A stretch of DNA of 64,000 nucleotides. It comes from Anomaloglossus baeobatrachus. Taxonomy: Eukaryota > Chordata > Amphibia > Anura > Aromobatidae. Positions 45,501-57,000 of the stretch are shown here, piece after piece. The stretch spans positions 129,371,089-129,435,088 of the forward strand of contig NC_134364.1 of assembly GCF_048569485.1 (NCBI RefSeq), read 5' to 3'. The position numbers were made by a program, and so were the translations under genes. The notes beneath the pieces are model-generated. The model ran no database searches, had not been told where the DNA came from, and saw only the letters and a list, made by a program, of their open reading frames with translations. Within the stretch, counting starts at the first letter, position 1. Each line of letters starts with the position of its first letter.

Positions 45501-46724
45501 GGTCTTTTATGAAGGTTGCGGGGCGGTCGGAGGTGGGGTTGTGACTTTTGTGAGGGTTGCGGGGAGTCGTGTGACTGCAGTACCTCTTGCTGGGGGTGGG
45601 GTTGTGACTTTAGGGGTCCTCATTAGCGGATGCAGAGCTTGTGTGACTGTGTGGACTCTACCGGCTGATGGGACGGATCAGACCCCCCATAGTGTGTGTT
45701 CTGGGTGCGATCACGGATGATGATTTCTGCTTTTTGCCGCCAGACTGTAAATTACTTGAAGAAATCTCGTCTAACTGTTGAAATGAAGACTAACATACAG
45801 TGGCAGCTGAACGAGGAGATTGTGACGCGACACCTGCTGAAAAGCGTAAGAACGTCAGTGGAGGTGTCATGGTGGCTCCAGGTCAATCTGGTGCCCATGC
45901 TGTATAGTGCACAGAGCCTGCCAGATATTGTGCGCATGCAGCAGTGATGATCTGCGTCCCGGGTCGCGCGCGTGTGGTGATGGCCTGCGTCCCGGGTCGC
46001 GCGCGTGTGGTGATGGCCTGCGTCCCGGGTCGCGCGCGTGTGGTGATGGCCTGCGTCCCGGGTCGCGCGCGTGTGGTGATGGCCTGGGTCGCGCGCGCGT
46101 GTGGTGATGGCCTGCGTCCCGGGCCGCGCGTGCGTGGTGGCGGTGACTACCTCTGGTTTTCCGCTCGGTGACTGTGTCTCCTCTCTCCAGTTAGGGGTGG
46201 TGGCTCCAGCACACGCTGTGAAGATCCCCGATGAGCCCATCACCATGTTCGGGGAGTACTGGTGTGAGGTGACGGTGAGTTTCTGTCTGGACCTGAGGTC
46301 TGTTTTATTGAGTGACTGCTGAGAGGAGTCAGCATCTTTCCTGCAGCGCCTCCACAGGAGAAAAGAGGCATTACACAGCCGGGTCCTCCAGAGAAACACT
46401 CATTAGTAGATGAGGGTCCTGCATTTTGGGGTCTTGAAATTACTTTCTGGGTAACATGCAGTCATTCTTTTGCTCTCTCCACCACAGGTGAACGGATTAG
46501 ATACAGTCCGGATGCCAATGGATGTTGTGAACTATATGAGCATGAGGACCAAACGATACAATCACTGGCTATCCAAGCAAGCGAACACAGCAGGATCGCC
46601 AGCAGAGGGCGACGTTACCACAGAAACGCCAGCAGAAGACAACGTTGCCACAGAAACGCCAGCAGAAGGCAATGTCTGCGAGTCGCCACCAGAGGGCAGC
46701 ACTTCCCCAAAATCTACAAGCTGA
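27537..46724 (+). CDS. mrpl9: Mitochondrial large ribosomal subunit protein bL9m
   Basis: bL9m is a structural protein of the mitochondrial 39S ribosomal subunit. Seven exons: 27537-27596, 41562-41721, 41795-41919, 43482-43535, 45744-45845, 46191-46274 and 46488-46724, all with GT/AG borders and consistent phases, giving 273 residues (human 267). Exon 1 encodes an Arg/Ser-rich mitochondrial presequence. The [12 protein letters not shown] junction matches the human [11 protein letters not shown]. The bL9 N-domain includes [20 protein letters not shown] (about 85-104). The later exons include [34 protein letters not shown] and [16 protein letters not shown]. The C-terminus carries a coding tandem repeat absent from human. 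Intron 1 is about 13.97 kb and nearly all minisatellite. Introns 3, 4 and 5 also hold arrays. The ATG sits in GCCGGGATGT. Confidence 0.95.
27776..41370. repeat. Giant 33-bp minisatellite filling MRPL9 intron 1
   Basis: About 13.6 kb, on the order of 400 units of 33 bp. Main forms: ACTGCCGCTTCCCCGCACTC then CTCCCACATCCTC; CTGCCCTTCCCCTGTACACC type (left third); CTGTCCCTCCCCCGCACACC type. The plus strand is strongly C-rich, with few AG dinucleotides and no stop codons in the common units. Hence several plus-strand frames of 2,270-4,643 codons and many minus-strand frames, none with any gene-like feature. Blocks of about 2 kb recur with offsets differing by whole units (for example 35091 and 37112). 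Confidence 0.97.
41990..43440. repeat. About 30-bp minisatellite in MRPL9 intron 3
   Basis: GGTGATGGGAGGGCTATACT followed by AGGGGGGGTAC or AGGGGGGTCA recurs about 47 times with unit length 27-35, varying mainly in the G run. The transcribed strand is G-rich. Ends 40 bases before the exon 4 acceptor at 43480-43481. Confidence 0.93.
43615..45450. repeat. 31-bp minisatellite in MRPL9 intron 4, split by an LTR element
   Basis: GATGGCAGTACCTCTTGCAG followed by GAGGCTTGCGT recurs every 31 bases: about five units at 43622-43759 and about 28 at 44562-45447. Variants with CCGCTTGCAG alternate in groups of three (higher-order pattern). Each unit contains TACCTCTTGCAG/G, which looks like a 3' splice site. 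The interruption at 43760-44560 is an LTR-element fossil. Confidence 0.92.
43760..44560 (-). mobile_element. LTR retrotransposon fossil (Gypsy-like), incomplete
   Basis: One long terminal repeat of about 507 bases (43760-44266, running TG...CA on the minus strand, with its own AATAAA), a purine-rich tract just inside it (GGGAGGGGGAGG), and about 290 bases of internal sequence with a Gypsy protease-like stretch. The second LTR and most of the interior are absent, so it is a broken relic. AGTAC flanks both sides, but AGTAC also occurs in every 31-bp unit of the host array, so this need not be a target duplication. Age: probably moderate. Confidence 0.7.
45950..46140. repeat. 33-bp G+C-rich repeat in MRPL9 intron 5
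   Basis: GTCCCGGGTCGCGCGCGTGT with GGTGATGGCCTGC recurs about five times, the last copies imperfect. Contains runs of CG and could form alternating purine-pyrimidine structure. Lies 50 bases before the exon 6 acceptor. Confidence 0.88.
46597..46705 (+). repeat. Coding tandem repeat in MRPL9 exon 7
   Basis: Three imperfect 36-base units encode [21 protein letters not shown] and [13 protein letters not shown]. This makes an acidic, Pro/Thr-rich C-terminal tail beyond the conserved bL9m end at [11 protein letters not shown]. Confidence 0.85.
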
Positions 46725-46808
46725 GCTGCTGGTGTACAGTCGTGCGTCGTGAATATGGACCGGCTTCACACCGGCTGCTGTGGAAACCTCGGACGCAGCT
46801 ACATTTGT

Positions 46809-46814
46809 AATAAA
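46809..46814 (+). promoter_or_regulatory. MRPL9 poly(A) signal
   Basis: AATAAA 85 bases past the stop at 46722-46724. A second AATAAA occurs near 46984. Confidence 0.75.
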
Positions 46815-46829
46815 ATCGCCTCCATATTG

Positions 46830-47265
46830 GAAGAAGTTTGGACGGCCAGGTCCTATGCGTCATCCGGCTCACGTGATGTGCCGGCGGATTGTGATTGGTC
46901 ACTTGGAGCAGGATTATGGGAAGGCCCAGAAGATGTGTAGAAATGTTTCCGCTCGGCGGGGGGCTTTTCATATGGCGGCTCAGAATAAATGGAGAAGGAA
47001 AATTGTGCGTTTTGTGTATGGAAGGCGGTGCAGTGTGACGCCTCTCGTGCTGCCTCCAACCTGACACCTGCCGGCCGCCATTGTCAGAGGCACAATGTCC
47101 CCCCCTCCTCCCCCCAAGGCAGCAGATCCTACATGGGGGTGGGGGGCGTTAACTCCTTCCCTGCCAGTCAGCCAGCAGTGAGTTTATAACCTGCAGCCAT
47201 TCGTAACCTGTATGGTGACACGTACCCCCAGCTACTGAGTTTCTACACCGCCAAGGGTTAATGAG
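46830..47265. other. Intergenic sequence downstream of MRPL9
   Basis: No gene recognised. Contains CACGTGATG and GATTGTGATTGGTCA (an inverted CCAAT-like box) near 46870-46905, which would suit a promoter, but no exon is evident on either side. Short open frames of 60-117 codons here lack similarity to anything I know. Confidence 0.35.
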
Positions 47266-47269
47266 GCAA

Positions 47270-47880
47270 AGTGCAGACAGCTCTGCACTCTATAGGAGGT
47301 GGAGGAGCGATGCACTGCAGAGAAGTCAGGGGTGTAATAATCTGCAGAATATATCACTGTCCATAGCTGGAGGAGCGATGCTCTGCAGAGGTTAGTAGTG
47401 TAATAATCTGCAGGATATATCACTGCATAGGTGGTGGAGTGGTGATGCTCTGCAGATAATTCAGAGGTGTAATCTGCAGGAAATATCACTGTGCATAGAA
47501 GGTGGAGGAGTGATGCTCTGCAGAGAGGTTAGTGGTGTAATATGCAGGATATATCACTGCATAGGAGCGATACTCTGCAGAGAGGTCAGTGGTGTAATAA
47601 TCTGCAGGATATCACTGGAGGAGCGATGCTCTGCAGAGAGGTCAGTGGTGTAATAATCTGCAGGATATATCACTGCATAGGAGCGATGCTCTGCAGAGAG
47701 GTCAGTGGTGTAATAATCTGCAGGATATATCACTGCATAGGAGCGATGCTCTGCAGAGAGGTCAGTGGTGTAATAATCTGCAGGATATATCACTGTGGAG
47801 GAGTGATGCTCTGCAGGATATATCACTATCTGTCAGGTGGAGGAGCGATGCTCTGCAGAGAGGTCAGTGGTGTAATAGAC
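47270..47880. repeat. About 56-63-bp minisatellite downstream of MRPL9
   Basis: Units built on GGAGCGATGCTCTGCAGAGA and GGTGTAATAATCTGCAGGAT recur about ten times with length changes. CTGCAG (a PstI site) appears twice per unit. The regular plus-strand frame that runs through it into 48822 is treated as spurious. Confidence 0.88.
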
Positions 47881-49365
47881 TGCAGGCTGTTTTTGCCTCC
47901 AGCTGCCGCCAATTTCCTGCCTGTTCTCCGTGATATAATGGAGCGCTGTGTGGGGGGCGGCAGCTGGGCGCGGGGGGGATTATGTGATGTGCACAGGAAC
48001 GAGGCTCCATGTAACATTCTGGCATCTGATGCTTGGGCAGAGGGGTGCCAGCTGCTGCCTGATCTGTGCTGGGCAGCCAGTGCCAGCCGCTGGGCAGTGA
48101 CATCGCAGTATATTCACCAGCGTGCACTGCAGAGCGTTTACAGAGCGTTGCTGCCCTGTAGTGCGTCGCTCCCGCCATTTGCAGTGGATATGCATATTGC
48201 TCAGGGACGTGTTGATGTGTTTTGGGGTCTGCTGGATATTGGGAACAGCAGGGCCTTATTTGGGGGTCATGGTTTGGGTCCAGGAGCTTACGATCAGAGG
48301 TTTTCACCATCCTCATTGTTCATTGGACCATTCTCGCTGTGGTGCAGTCACAATCAGTCGCTCCTTCCATGGCTGGTTATTTTCTTTAGGACCCCCTCTC
48401 CTGCCCGATGGGGGCCTCTGCTCATATTCGGGTGGGCAATCTGGACGGCTGCATTGAGACACTGCGGCCATGGTGTGTTTTTCCTGCAATGCATTGTAGC
48501 CCCTACGTGTGCTGCCCCCGTTGCTGCACATCTTCGGCCAGTAGGGGGTAGCGACGGCGGCCCATGTAGCAGGTTCCAGGCAGGAGTTAACCCCGTAGGC
48601 CGCACACGTGGGATGTCTGCGCTCCGGTTGCTGGCTCTGTTTGGCCTGCGTGACACGCACTCCCCCAAGGGCGGCTCATTAAGTGGAATCTGCTCGCGGG
48701 ACTCGAGGGAGGGTTATTTTGAGCAGCGCTCTCGGTGGACTGTCTGGGGCCTGCGCCCAGGTACGGCGAGAGAAGCGCAACACTGGGGAAACTGCAGCCC
48801 ACAACACCGGCTCCATTCTTAGTCGGTGCCGTACGTCATTTGTTCTCCAGAGCAGGAATCCGTCGCTCCCCTGGATTGTCCGGCCGGGCGTGGACATCTG
48901 TCCTGGGTCTGTACTCACAGGTGAATATTTCTTGGTGTTGCCTGGGGGCTACCGCCGAATCTCATCTAGGAAAAAAGACCCTAGGATCTAGGAGAGAAGC
49001 AGTTAGGCTCCGGCTCTTTCTCTACACTCGTCTCGTAGGTTGTATCACCAGACACACTACCCGCCACCACCTCCTCACCGATGTTCTGCCGATCGTTATC
49101 GCCAGCTCCTGGATTGACCATGGCCGTGTTTCTCTGGCAGTGGAGTCGTATCTTGGCATGCTGCAAAGCTCAGGTGCTCCCAGGGGGCAGAAGTGGTGGA
49201 GGAGATGATTTATAGAAGCTGGTGCCAGCGGAGGGTCTTATCTTCTGGAGGAGATTCAGCTGCGGCCCCCAGAGAACACCATGAAATATTCATGAGACAG
49301 ACATGGAAAGCATCCAAGAGGAGAGCGTCGCGGAGACTGCTGACCGCTGAGAAGAGGACTCTAAA
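47881..49365. other. Unassigned intergenic sequence
   Basis: About 1.5 kb without repeats, transposon ends or exons that I recognise. A plus-strand open frame continues from the array to 48822, but its product has no familiar motif and codon use looks random, so I do not call a gene. Confidence 0.35.
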
Positions 49366-49369
49366 ACTA

Positions 49370-50290
49370 TCGGTGGCCGCGCTGCCTCTAGATCTGCCGC
49401 CTCTACCACAAGCAATCTGCTGCCTTCAGATCTGCTGCCTCCCCTGCGAGGGCTATGCTGCCTCCAGATCTGCCGCCTCTACCACAAGCAATCTGCTGCC
49501 GCCTCCCCTGCGAGGGCTATGCTGCCTCTAGATCTGCCGCCTCTACCGCAAGCACTCTGCTGCCTTCAGATCTGCCGCCTCCCCTGTGAGGGCTATGCTG
49601 CCTCCAGTTCTGCCGCCTCTACCACAAGCAATCTGCTGCCTTCAGATCTTCCGCCTCCCCTGTGAGGGTTTTGCTACCTTTAGATCTGCCACCTTGCCTG
49701 CTAGCGTTCTGCTGCTTTCAGATCTGCTGCTTTCTCCACAAGTGCTCTGCTGCCTCCAGATCTACAGTCTATTCCGTGAGCGCTCTGCTGCCTCCGGATC
49801 TACCGCCTCTTTCACGAGCGCTCCGCTGCCTCCAGATCTACCGCCTCTTCCATGAGCGTTTTGCTGCCTTCAGATCTGCTGCCTCCTCAGCGATTGCTCT
49901 GCTGCCTTCAGATCTGCCATCTCCCCTGCGAATGCTCTGCTACCTCCACATCTGCTGCCTGCGCTGCGAGTGCTCCACTGTACCAAATCTCCCACCTCCA
50001 CTGTGAGCGCTCTGCTGCCTACATAGTGTATCTGCTGCCTCTGCTCTGCGCGTTCTGCTACCTCCACATCTGCTGCTGCCTCTGCGAGCGCTCTGCTGCC
50101 CTCAGATCTGCTGCCTCGTCCATGAGTGCTCTGCTACCTTCAGATCTGCCCGCTAGCGCTCTGCTGCTTTCAGATCTACCGCCTCCACCACAAGTGCTCA
50201 GCTGCCACCAGATCTGCCGCCTCCATTGCGAGAGCTCTGCTAGCTCCAGCTCTGGCACCTCCTCTGCGAGCGCTCTTTTCAGACTCTTCC
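49370..50290. repeat. About 39-bp CT-rich minisatellite
   Basis: CTCTGCTGCCTCCAGATCTG followed by CCGCCTC and a GCGAG or ACAAGC segment recurs about 23 times with moderate divergence. AGATCT (BglII site) is present in most units. Frames on the plus strand read as LLPPDLPPL-type low-complexity protein and are not genes. Confidence 0.88.
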
Positions 50291-51036
50291 TCATTTCCTT
50301 CTTGTCTGCTCCTGTGTACACTCCGGGGAGACCGCCAGGAACAAAAGCTTTCATTACCAGGAAGCAGTCTCCAATGTGGGTAGGAAGCGGCTCATACACA
50401 TTTACAAAGCTTTGCCTCGAGCTGCGTGTGTAGATTTGCCGGCACTAGCCGCACTTTCTAGGAACTGAACAATGGCGGCCGCTTGGGTAGCACAAGATTA
50501 GGTGAGGGTGGGGGGGGGTGGGGGGTCAGAGAGCGTCCCCGATCTTCCAAGGCACAGCTATTGGGTGGAGGAAGCAAGGCAATCTGATGAGGGCGTTACT
50601 GACGTACGGTGAGACAGCAGCCCCTGCGCCCAATAAAGGACCGCGATAAACCAGCAGGGGGCGGCCAGGCCCTGATGCCAGTATAGAAGGTTGCTTATAT
50701 AATCATCTCCAAGGTGCCACACTCCTCGTGTAACATTACCTGTCTCACAATACCCCACAGCTCTGATCTAGCAGCATTATGATTGCAGCTCTAAAGGTGA
50801 ATGGAGGCAGGAGCAGTAGAGGATAAAGTAAAGCTATGACCAAGCGACATCTATTACATGTAGATATAATCAGTCACCGGAGTAACTGGAAGTATCCATA
50901 AGTGAAATGTAAGGATGGAGGAGGCTCCAGCACACGTCGTTCCACCTCCAGTGAGAAGCCTCTCCCTTATGCCTCGATCAGCAGACAGGATCCAGTATAT
51001 AATGCCCGGCAGCAGGGGTCGTCGTGGCTCTGGATG
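50291..51036. other. Sequence downstream of RIIAD1 (3' UTR and beyond)
   Basis: Immediately 3' of the RIIAD1 stop on the minus strand, so part of it is presumably its 3' UTR. I found no minus-strand AATAAA here. There is a G run at 50506-50523. No other gene or transposon recognised. Confidence 0.35.
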
Positions 51037-54000
51037 TCACTCAGGGCTTCTCTTCTCCTGGATTTTCTCTCGCAAAGCTGGGTCTGTGAAATAATCTACA
51101 AGACCAAACAGTAAGATGCAGAATCGTCTTACAAGACCTCTATCTATGAAAGACTTCAGGACCGGTCTCATGGGATTTCACTAACAACACAAACAATGGC
51201 TGCAGATGTGAGAGTGGGGCCGGGGGTTCTAGGCAAGATCAGATGACTGTAGATGTGAGGGTGGGGCCGGGGGTTCTAGGCAAGATCAGATGATTGTAGA
51301 TGTGAGGGTGGGGCCGGGGGTTCTGGGTGTGATCAGACGATTGTAGATGTGAGGGTGGGGCCGGGGGTTCTGGGTGTGATCAGACGATTGTAGATGTGAG
51401 GGTGGGGCCGGGGGTTCTGGGTGCGATCAGACTACTGTAGATGTGAGGGTGGGGCCGGGGGTTCTGGGTGCGATCAGACGACTGTAGATGTGAGGGTGGG
51501 GCCGGGGGTTCTGGGTGAGATCAGACGACTGTAGATGTGAGGGTGGGGCCGGGGGTTCTGGGTGAGATCAGACGACTGTAGATGTGAGGGTGGGGCCGGG
51601 GGTTCTGGGTGCGATCAGACGATTGTAGATGTGAGGGTGGGGCCGGGGGTTCTGGGTGCGATCAGACGATTGTAGATGTGAGGGTGGGGCCGGGGGTTCT
51701 GGGTGCGATCAGACGATTGTAGATGTGAGGGTGGGGCCGGGGGTTCTGGGTGCGATCAGACGATTGTAGAGGTGAGGGAGGGGTCGGGGGTTCTGGGTGC
51801 GATCAGACGATTGTAGATGTGAGCATGGAGTCGGGGGTTCTGAGTGGGATCAGACGACTGTAGATGTGAGGGTGGGGCTGGGGGTTGTAGGTGCGATCAG
51901 ACGATTGTAGATGTGAGGATGGAGCCGGGGGTTCTGGGTGCGATCAGATGATTGTAGATGTGAGGGTGGGGCCGGGGGTTCTAGGTGCAATCAGATGATT
52001 GTAGATGTGAGGGTGGGGCTTGGGGTTCTAGGTGCAATCAGATGATTGTAGATGTGAGGGTGGGGCCGGGGGTTCTGGGTGCGATCAGACGACTGTAGAT
52101 GTGAGGGTGGGGCTGGGGGTTGTAGGTGCGATCAGACGATTGTAGATGTGAGGATGGATTCGGGGGTTCTGAGTGGGATCAGACGATTGTAGATGTGAGG
52201 GTGGGGCCGGGGGTTCTGGGTGCGATCAGACGATTGTAGATGTGAGGGTGGGGTCGGGGGTTTTGGGTGGGATCAGACGATTGTAGATGTGAGGATGGAG
52301 CCGGGGTTCTGGGTGCGATCAGACGATTGTAGATGTGAGGGAGGGGTCGGGGGTTCTGAGTGGGATCAGACGATTGTAGATGTGAGGGTGGGGCCGGGGG
52401 TTCTGGGTGCGATCAGATGATTGTAGATGTGAGGGTGGGGCCGGGGGTTGTAGGTGCGATCAGACGATTGTAGATGTGAGGATGGATTCGGGGGTTCTGA
52501 GTGGGATCAGACGATTGTAGATGTAAGGGTAGGGCCGGGGGTTCTGGGTGCGATCAGACGATTGTAGATGTGAGGGTGGGGCCGGGGTTCTGGGTGCGAT
52601 CAGACGATTGTAGATGTGAGGGAGGGGTCGGGGGTTCTGAGTGGGATCAGACGATTGTAGATGTGAGGGTGGGGCCGGGGGTTCTGGGTGCGATCAGACG
52701 ATTGTAGATGTGAGGGTGGGGCCGGGGGTTGTAGGTGCGATCAGACGATTGTAGATGTGAGGGTGGGGCCGCGGGTTCTGGGTGTGATCAGACGACACTA
52801 GATGTGAGGGTGGGGCTGGGGGTTCTGGGTGCGAGCAGACGATTGTAGATGTGAGGGTGGGGCCGGGGGTTCTGGGTGCGATCAGACGATTGTAGATGTG
52901 AGGGTGGGGCCGGGGGTTCTGGGTGCGATCAGACGATTGTAGATGTGAGGGTGAGGCCGGGGGTTCTGGGTGCGATCAGACGATTGTAGATGTGAGGATG
53001 GAGCCGGGGGTTCTGGGTGCGATCAGACGATTGTAGATGTGAGGGTGGGGCCGGGGGTTCTAGGTGCAATCAGATGATTGTAGATATGAGGGTGGGGCTT
53101 GGGGTTCTAGGTGCAATCAGATGATTGTAGATGTGAGGGTGGGGCTGGGGGTTCTAGGTGCAATCAGATGATTGTAGATGTGAGGGTGGGGCCGGGGGTT
53201 CTAGGTGAGATCAGACGACTGTAGATGTGAGGGTGGGGCCGCGGGTTCTGGGTGCGAGCAGACGATTGTAGATGTGAGGGTGGGGCCGGGGGTTCTGGGT
53301 GTGATCAGACGACTGTAGATGTGAGGGTGGGGCCGGGGGTTCTGGGTGCGAGCAGACGATTGTAGATGTGAGGGTGGGGCCGCGGGTTCTGGGTGTGATC
53401 AGACGATTGTAGATGTGAGGGTGGGGCCGGGGGTTCTGGGTGCGATCAGACGATTGTAGATGTGAGGGTGAGGCCGGGGGTTCTGGGTGCGATCAGACGA
53501 TTGTAGATGTGAGGGTGAGGCCGGGGGTTCTGGGTGCGATCAGACGATTGTAGATGTGAGGGAGGGGTCGGGGGTTCTGGGTGCGATCAGACGATTGTAG
53601 ATGTGAGGATGGAGCCGGGGGTTCTGGGTGCGATCAGATGATTGTAGATGTGAGGGTGGGGCCGGGGGTTCTAGGTGCAATCAGATGATTGTAGATGTGA
53701 GGGTGGGGCTTGGGGTTCTAGGTGCAATCAGATGATTGTAGATGTGAGGGTGGGGCTGGGGGTTCTAGGTGCAATCAGATGATTGTAGATGTGAGGGTGG
53801 GGCCGGGGGTTCTGGGTGCGATCAGACGACTGTAGATGTGAGGGTGGGGCTGGGGGTTGTAGGTGCAATCAGACGATTGTAGATGTGAGGATGGATTCGG
53901 GGGTTCTGAGTGGGATCAGACGATTGTAGATGTGAGGGTGGGGTCGGGGGTTTTGGGTGGGATCAGACGATTGTAGATGTGAGGGTGGGGTCGGGGGTTT

Positions 54001-57000
54001 TGGGTGCGAGCAGACGATTGTAGATGTGAGGGTGGGGCCGCGGGTTCTGGGTGTGATCAGACGACACTAGATGTGAGGGTGGGGCTGGGGGTTCTGGGTG
54101 CGAGCAGACGATTGTAGATGTGAGGGTGGGGCCGGGGGTTCTGGGTGCGATCAGACGATTGTAGATGTGAGGGTGGGGCCGGGGGTTCTGGGTGCGATCA
54201 GACGATTGTAGATGTGAGGGTGAGGCCGGGGGTTCTGGGTGCGATCAGACGACTGTAGATGTGAGGGAGGGGTCGGGGGTTCTGGGTGCGATCAGACGAT
54301 TGTAGATGTGAGGATGGAGTCGGGGGTTCTGAGTGGGATCAGACGACTGTAGATGTGAGGGTGGGGCTGGGGGTTGTAGGTGCGATCAGACGATTGTAGA
54401 TGTGAGGATGGAGCCGGGGGTTCTGGGTGCGATCAGATGATTGTAGATGTGAGGGTGGGGCTGGGGGTTCTAGGTGCAATCAGATGATTGTAGATGTGAG
54501 GGTGGGGCCGGGGGTTCTAGGTGAGATCAGACGACTGTAGATGTGAGGGTGGGGCCGCGGGTTCTGGGTGCGAGCAGACGATTGTAGATGTGAGGGTGGG
54601 GCCGGGGGTTCTGGGTGTGATCAGACGACTGTAGATGTGAGGGTGGGGCCGGGGGTTCTGGGTGCGAGCAGACGATTGTAGATGTGAGGGTGGGGCCGCG
54701 GGTTCTGGGTGTGATCAGACGATTGTAGATGTGAGGGTGGGGCCGGGGGTTCTGGGTGCGATCAGACGATTGTAGATGTGAGGGTGAGGCCGGGGGTTCT
54801 GGGTGCGATCAGACGATTGTAGATGTGAGGGAGGGGTCGGGGGTTCTGGGTGCGATCAGACGATTGTAGATGTGAGGATGGAGCCGGGGGTTCTGGGTGC
54901 GATCAGATGATTGTAGATGTGAGGGTGGGGCCGGGGGTTCTAGGTGCAATCAGATGATTGTAGATGTGAGGGTGGGGCTTGGGGTTCTAGGTGCAATCAG
55001 ATGATTGTAGATGTGAGGGTGGGGCTGGGGGTTCTAGGTGCAATCAGATGATTGTAGATGTGAGGGTGGGGCCGGGGGTTCTGGGTGCGATCAGACGACT
55101 GTAGATGTGAGGGTGGGGCTGGGGGTTGTAGGTGCAATCAGACGATTGTAGATGTGAGGATGGATTCGGGGGTTCTGAGTGGGATCAGACGATTGTAGAT
55201 GTGAGGGTGGGGCCGGGGGTTCTGGGTGCGATCAGACGATTGTAGATGTGAGGGTGGGGTCGGGGGTTTTGGGTGGGATCAGACGATTGTAGATGTGAGG
55301 GTGGGGCCGGGGGTTCTGGGTGCAATCAGACGATTGTAGATGTGAGGGTGGGGCCGAGGGTTGTAGGTGCGATCAGACGATTGTAGATGTGAGGGTGGGG
55401 CCGAGGGTTCTGAGTGAGATCAGACGATTGTAGATGTGAGGGTGGGGCCGGGGGTTCTGAGTGGGATCAGACGACTGTAGATGTGAGGGTGGGGCTGGGG
55501 GTTGTAGGTGCGATCAGACGATTGTAGATGTGAGGGTGGGGCTGGGGGTTCTAGGTGTAATCAGATGATTGTAGATGTGAGGGTGGGGCCGGGGGTTCTG
55601 GGTGCGATCAGACGACTGTAGATGTGAGAGTGGGGCTGGGGGTTGTAGATGCGATCAGACGATTGTAGATGTGAGGATGGATTCGGGGGTTCTGAGTGGG
55701 ATCAGACGATTGTAGATGTAAGGGTAGGGCCGGGGGTTCTGGGTGCGATCAGACGATTGTAGATGTGAGGGTGGGGCCGGGGGTTGTAGGTGAGATCAGA
55801 CGATTGTAGATGTGAGGGTGGGGTCGGGGGTTCTGAGTGGGATCAGACGACTGTAGATGTGAGGATGGAGCCGGGGTTCTGGGTGCGATCAGATGATTGT
55901 AGATGTGAGGGTGGGGCTGGGGGTTCTAGGTGCAATCAGATGATTGTAGATGTGAGGATGGAGCCGGGGGTTCTGAGTGGGATCAGACGATTGTAGATGT
56001 GAGGGTGGGGCCGGGGGTTCTGGGTTCGATCAGACAATTGTAGATGTGAGGGTGGGGCCGGGGGTTCTGGGTGTGATCAGACGATTGTAGATGTGAGGGT
56101 GGGGCTGGGGGTTCTGGGTGCGATCAGATGATTGTAGATGTGAGGATGGAGCAGGGGGGTTCTGGGTGCGATCAGACGATTGTAGATGTGAGCGTGGGTT
56201 CTGGGTGCGATCAGACGATTGTAGATGTAAGGGTGGGGCCGGGGGTTCGGAGTGGGATCAGATGATTGTAGATGTGAGGATGGAGCCGGGGGTTCTGGGT
56301 GCGATCAGACGATTGTAGATGTGAGGGTGGGGCCGGGGGTTCTGGGTGCGATCAGACGATTGTAGATGTGAGGGTGGGGCCGGGGGTTCTGGGTGCGATC
56401 AGACGATTGTAGATGTAAGGGTGGGGCCTGGGGTTCTGGGTGCGATCAGACGATTGTAGATGTGAGGGTGGGGCCGGGGGTTCTGTGTTCGATCAGACGA
56501 TTGTAGATGTGAGGGTGGGGCCGGGGGTTCTGGGTGTGATCAGACGATTGTAGATGTGAGGGTGGGGCTGGGGGTTCTGGGTGCGATCAGATGATTGTAG
56601 ATGTGAGGATGGAGCCGGGGGTTCTGGGTGCGATCAGACGATTGTAGATGTAAGGGTGGGGCCGGGGGTTCTGAGTGGGATCAGACGATTGTAGATGTGA
56701 GGATGGAGCCGGGGGTTCTGAGTGGGATCTGACGATTGTAGATGTGAGGATGGAGCCGGGGGTTCTGGGTGCGATCAGACGATTGTAGATGTGAGGGTGG
56801 GGCCGGGGGTTCTGGGTGCAATCAGACGATTGTAGATGTGAGGGTGGGGCCGGGGGTTCTGGGTGCGATCAGACGATTGTAGATGTAAGGGTGGGGCCTG
56901 GGGTTCTGGGTGCGATCAGACGATTGTAGATGTGAGGGTGGGGCCGGGGGTTCTGGGTGCGATCAGACGATTGTAGATGTAAGGGTGGGGCCGGGGGTTC

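Noticed and set aside
46860-46940. CCAAT/E-box cluster as a promoter of another gene after MRPL9
   Set aside because: No downstream exon was found on either strand, and RIIAD1 is transcribed the other way with its 5' end beyond 63 kb.
47542-48822. 426-codon plus-strand frame downstream of MRPL9
   Set aside because: The first third is the 56-bp array and the rest has no recognisable motif, start context or conserved block. Chance openness in G+C-rich sequence is more likely, but RNA-seq could change this.
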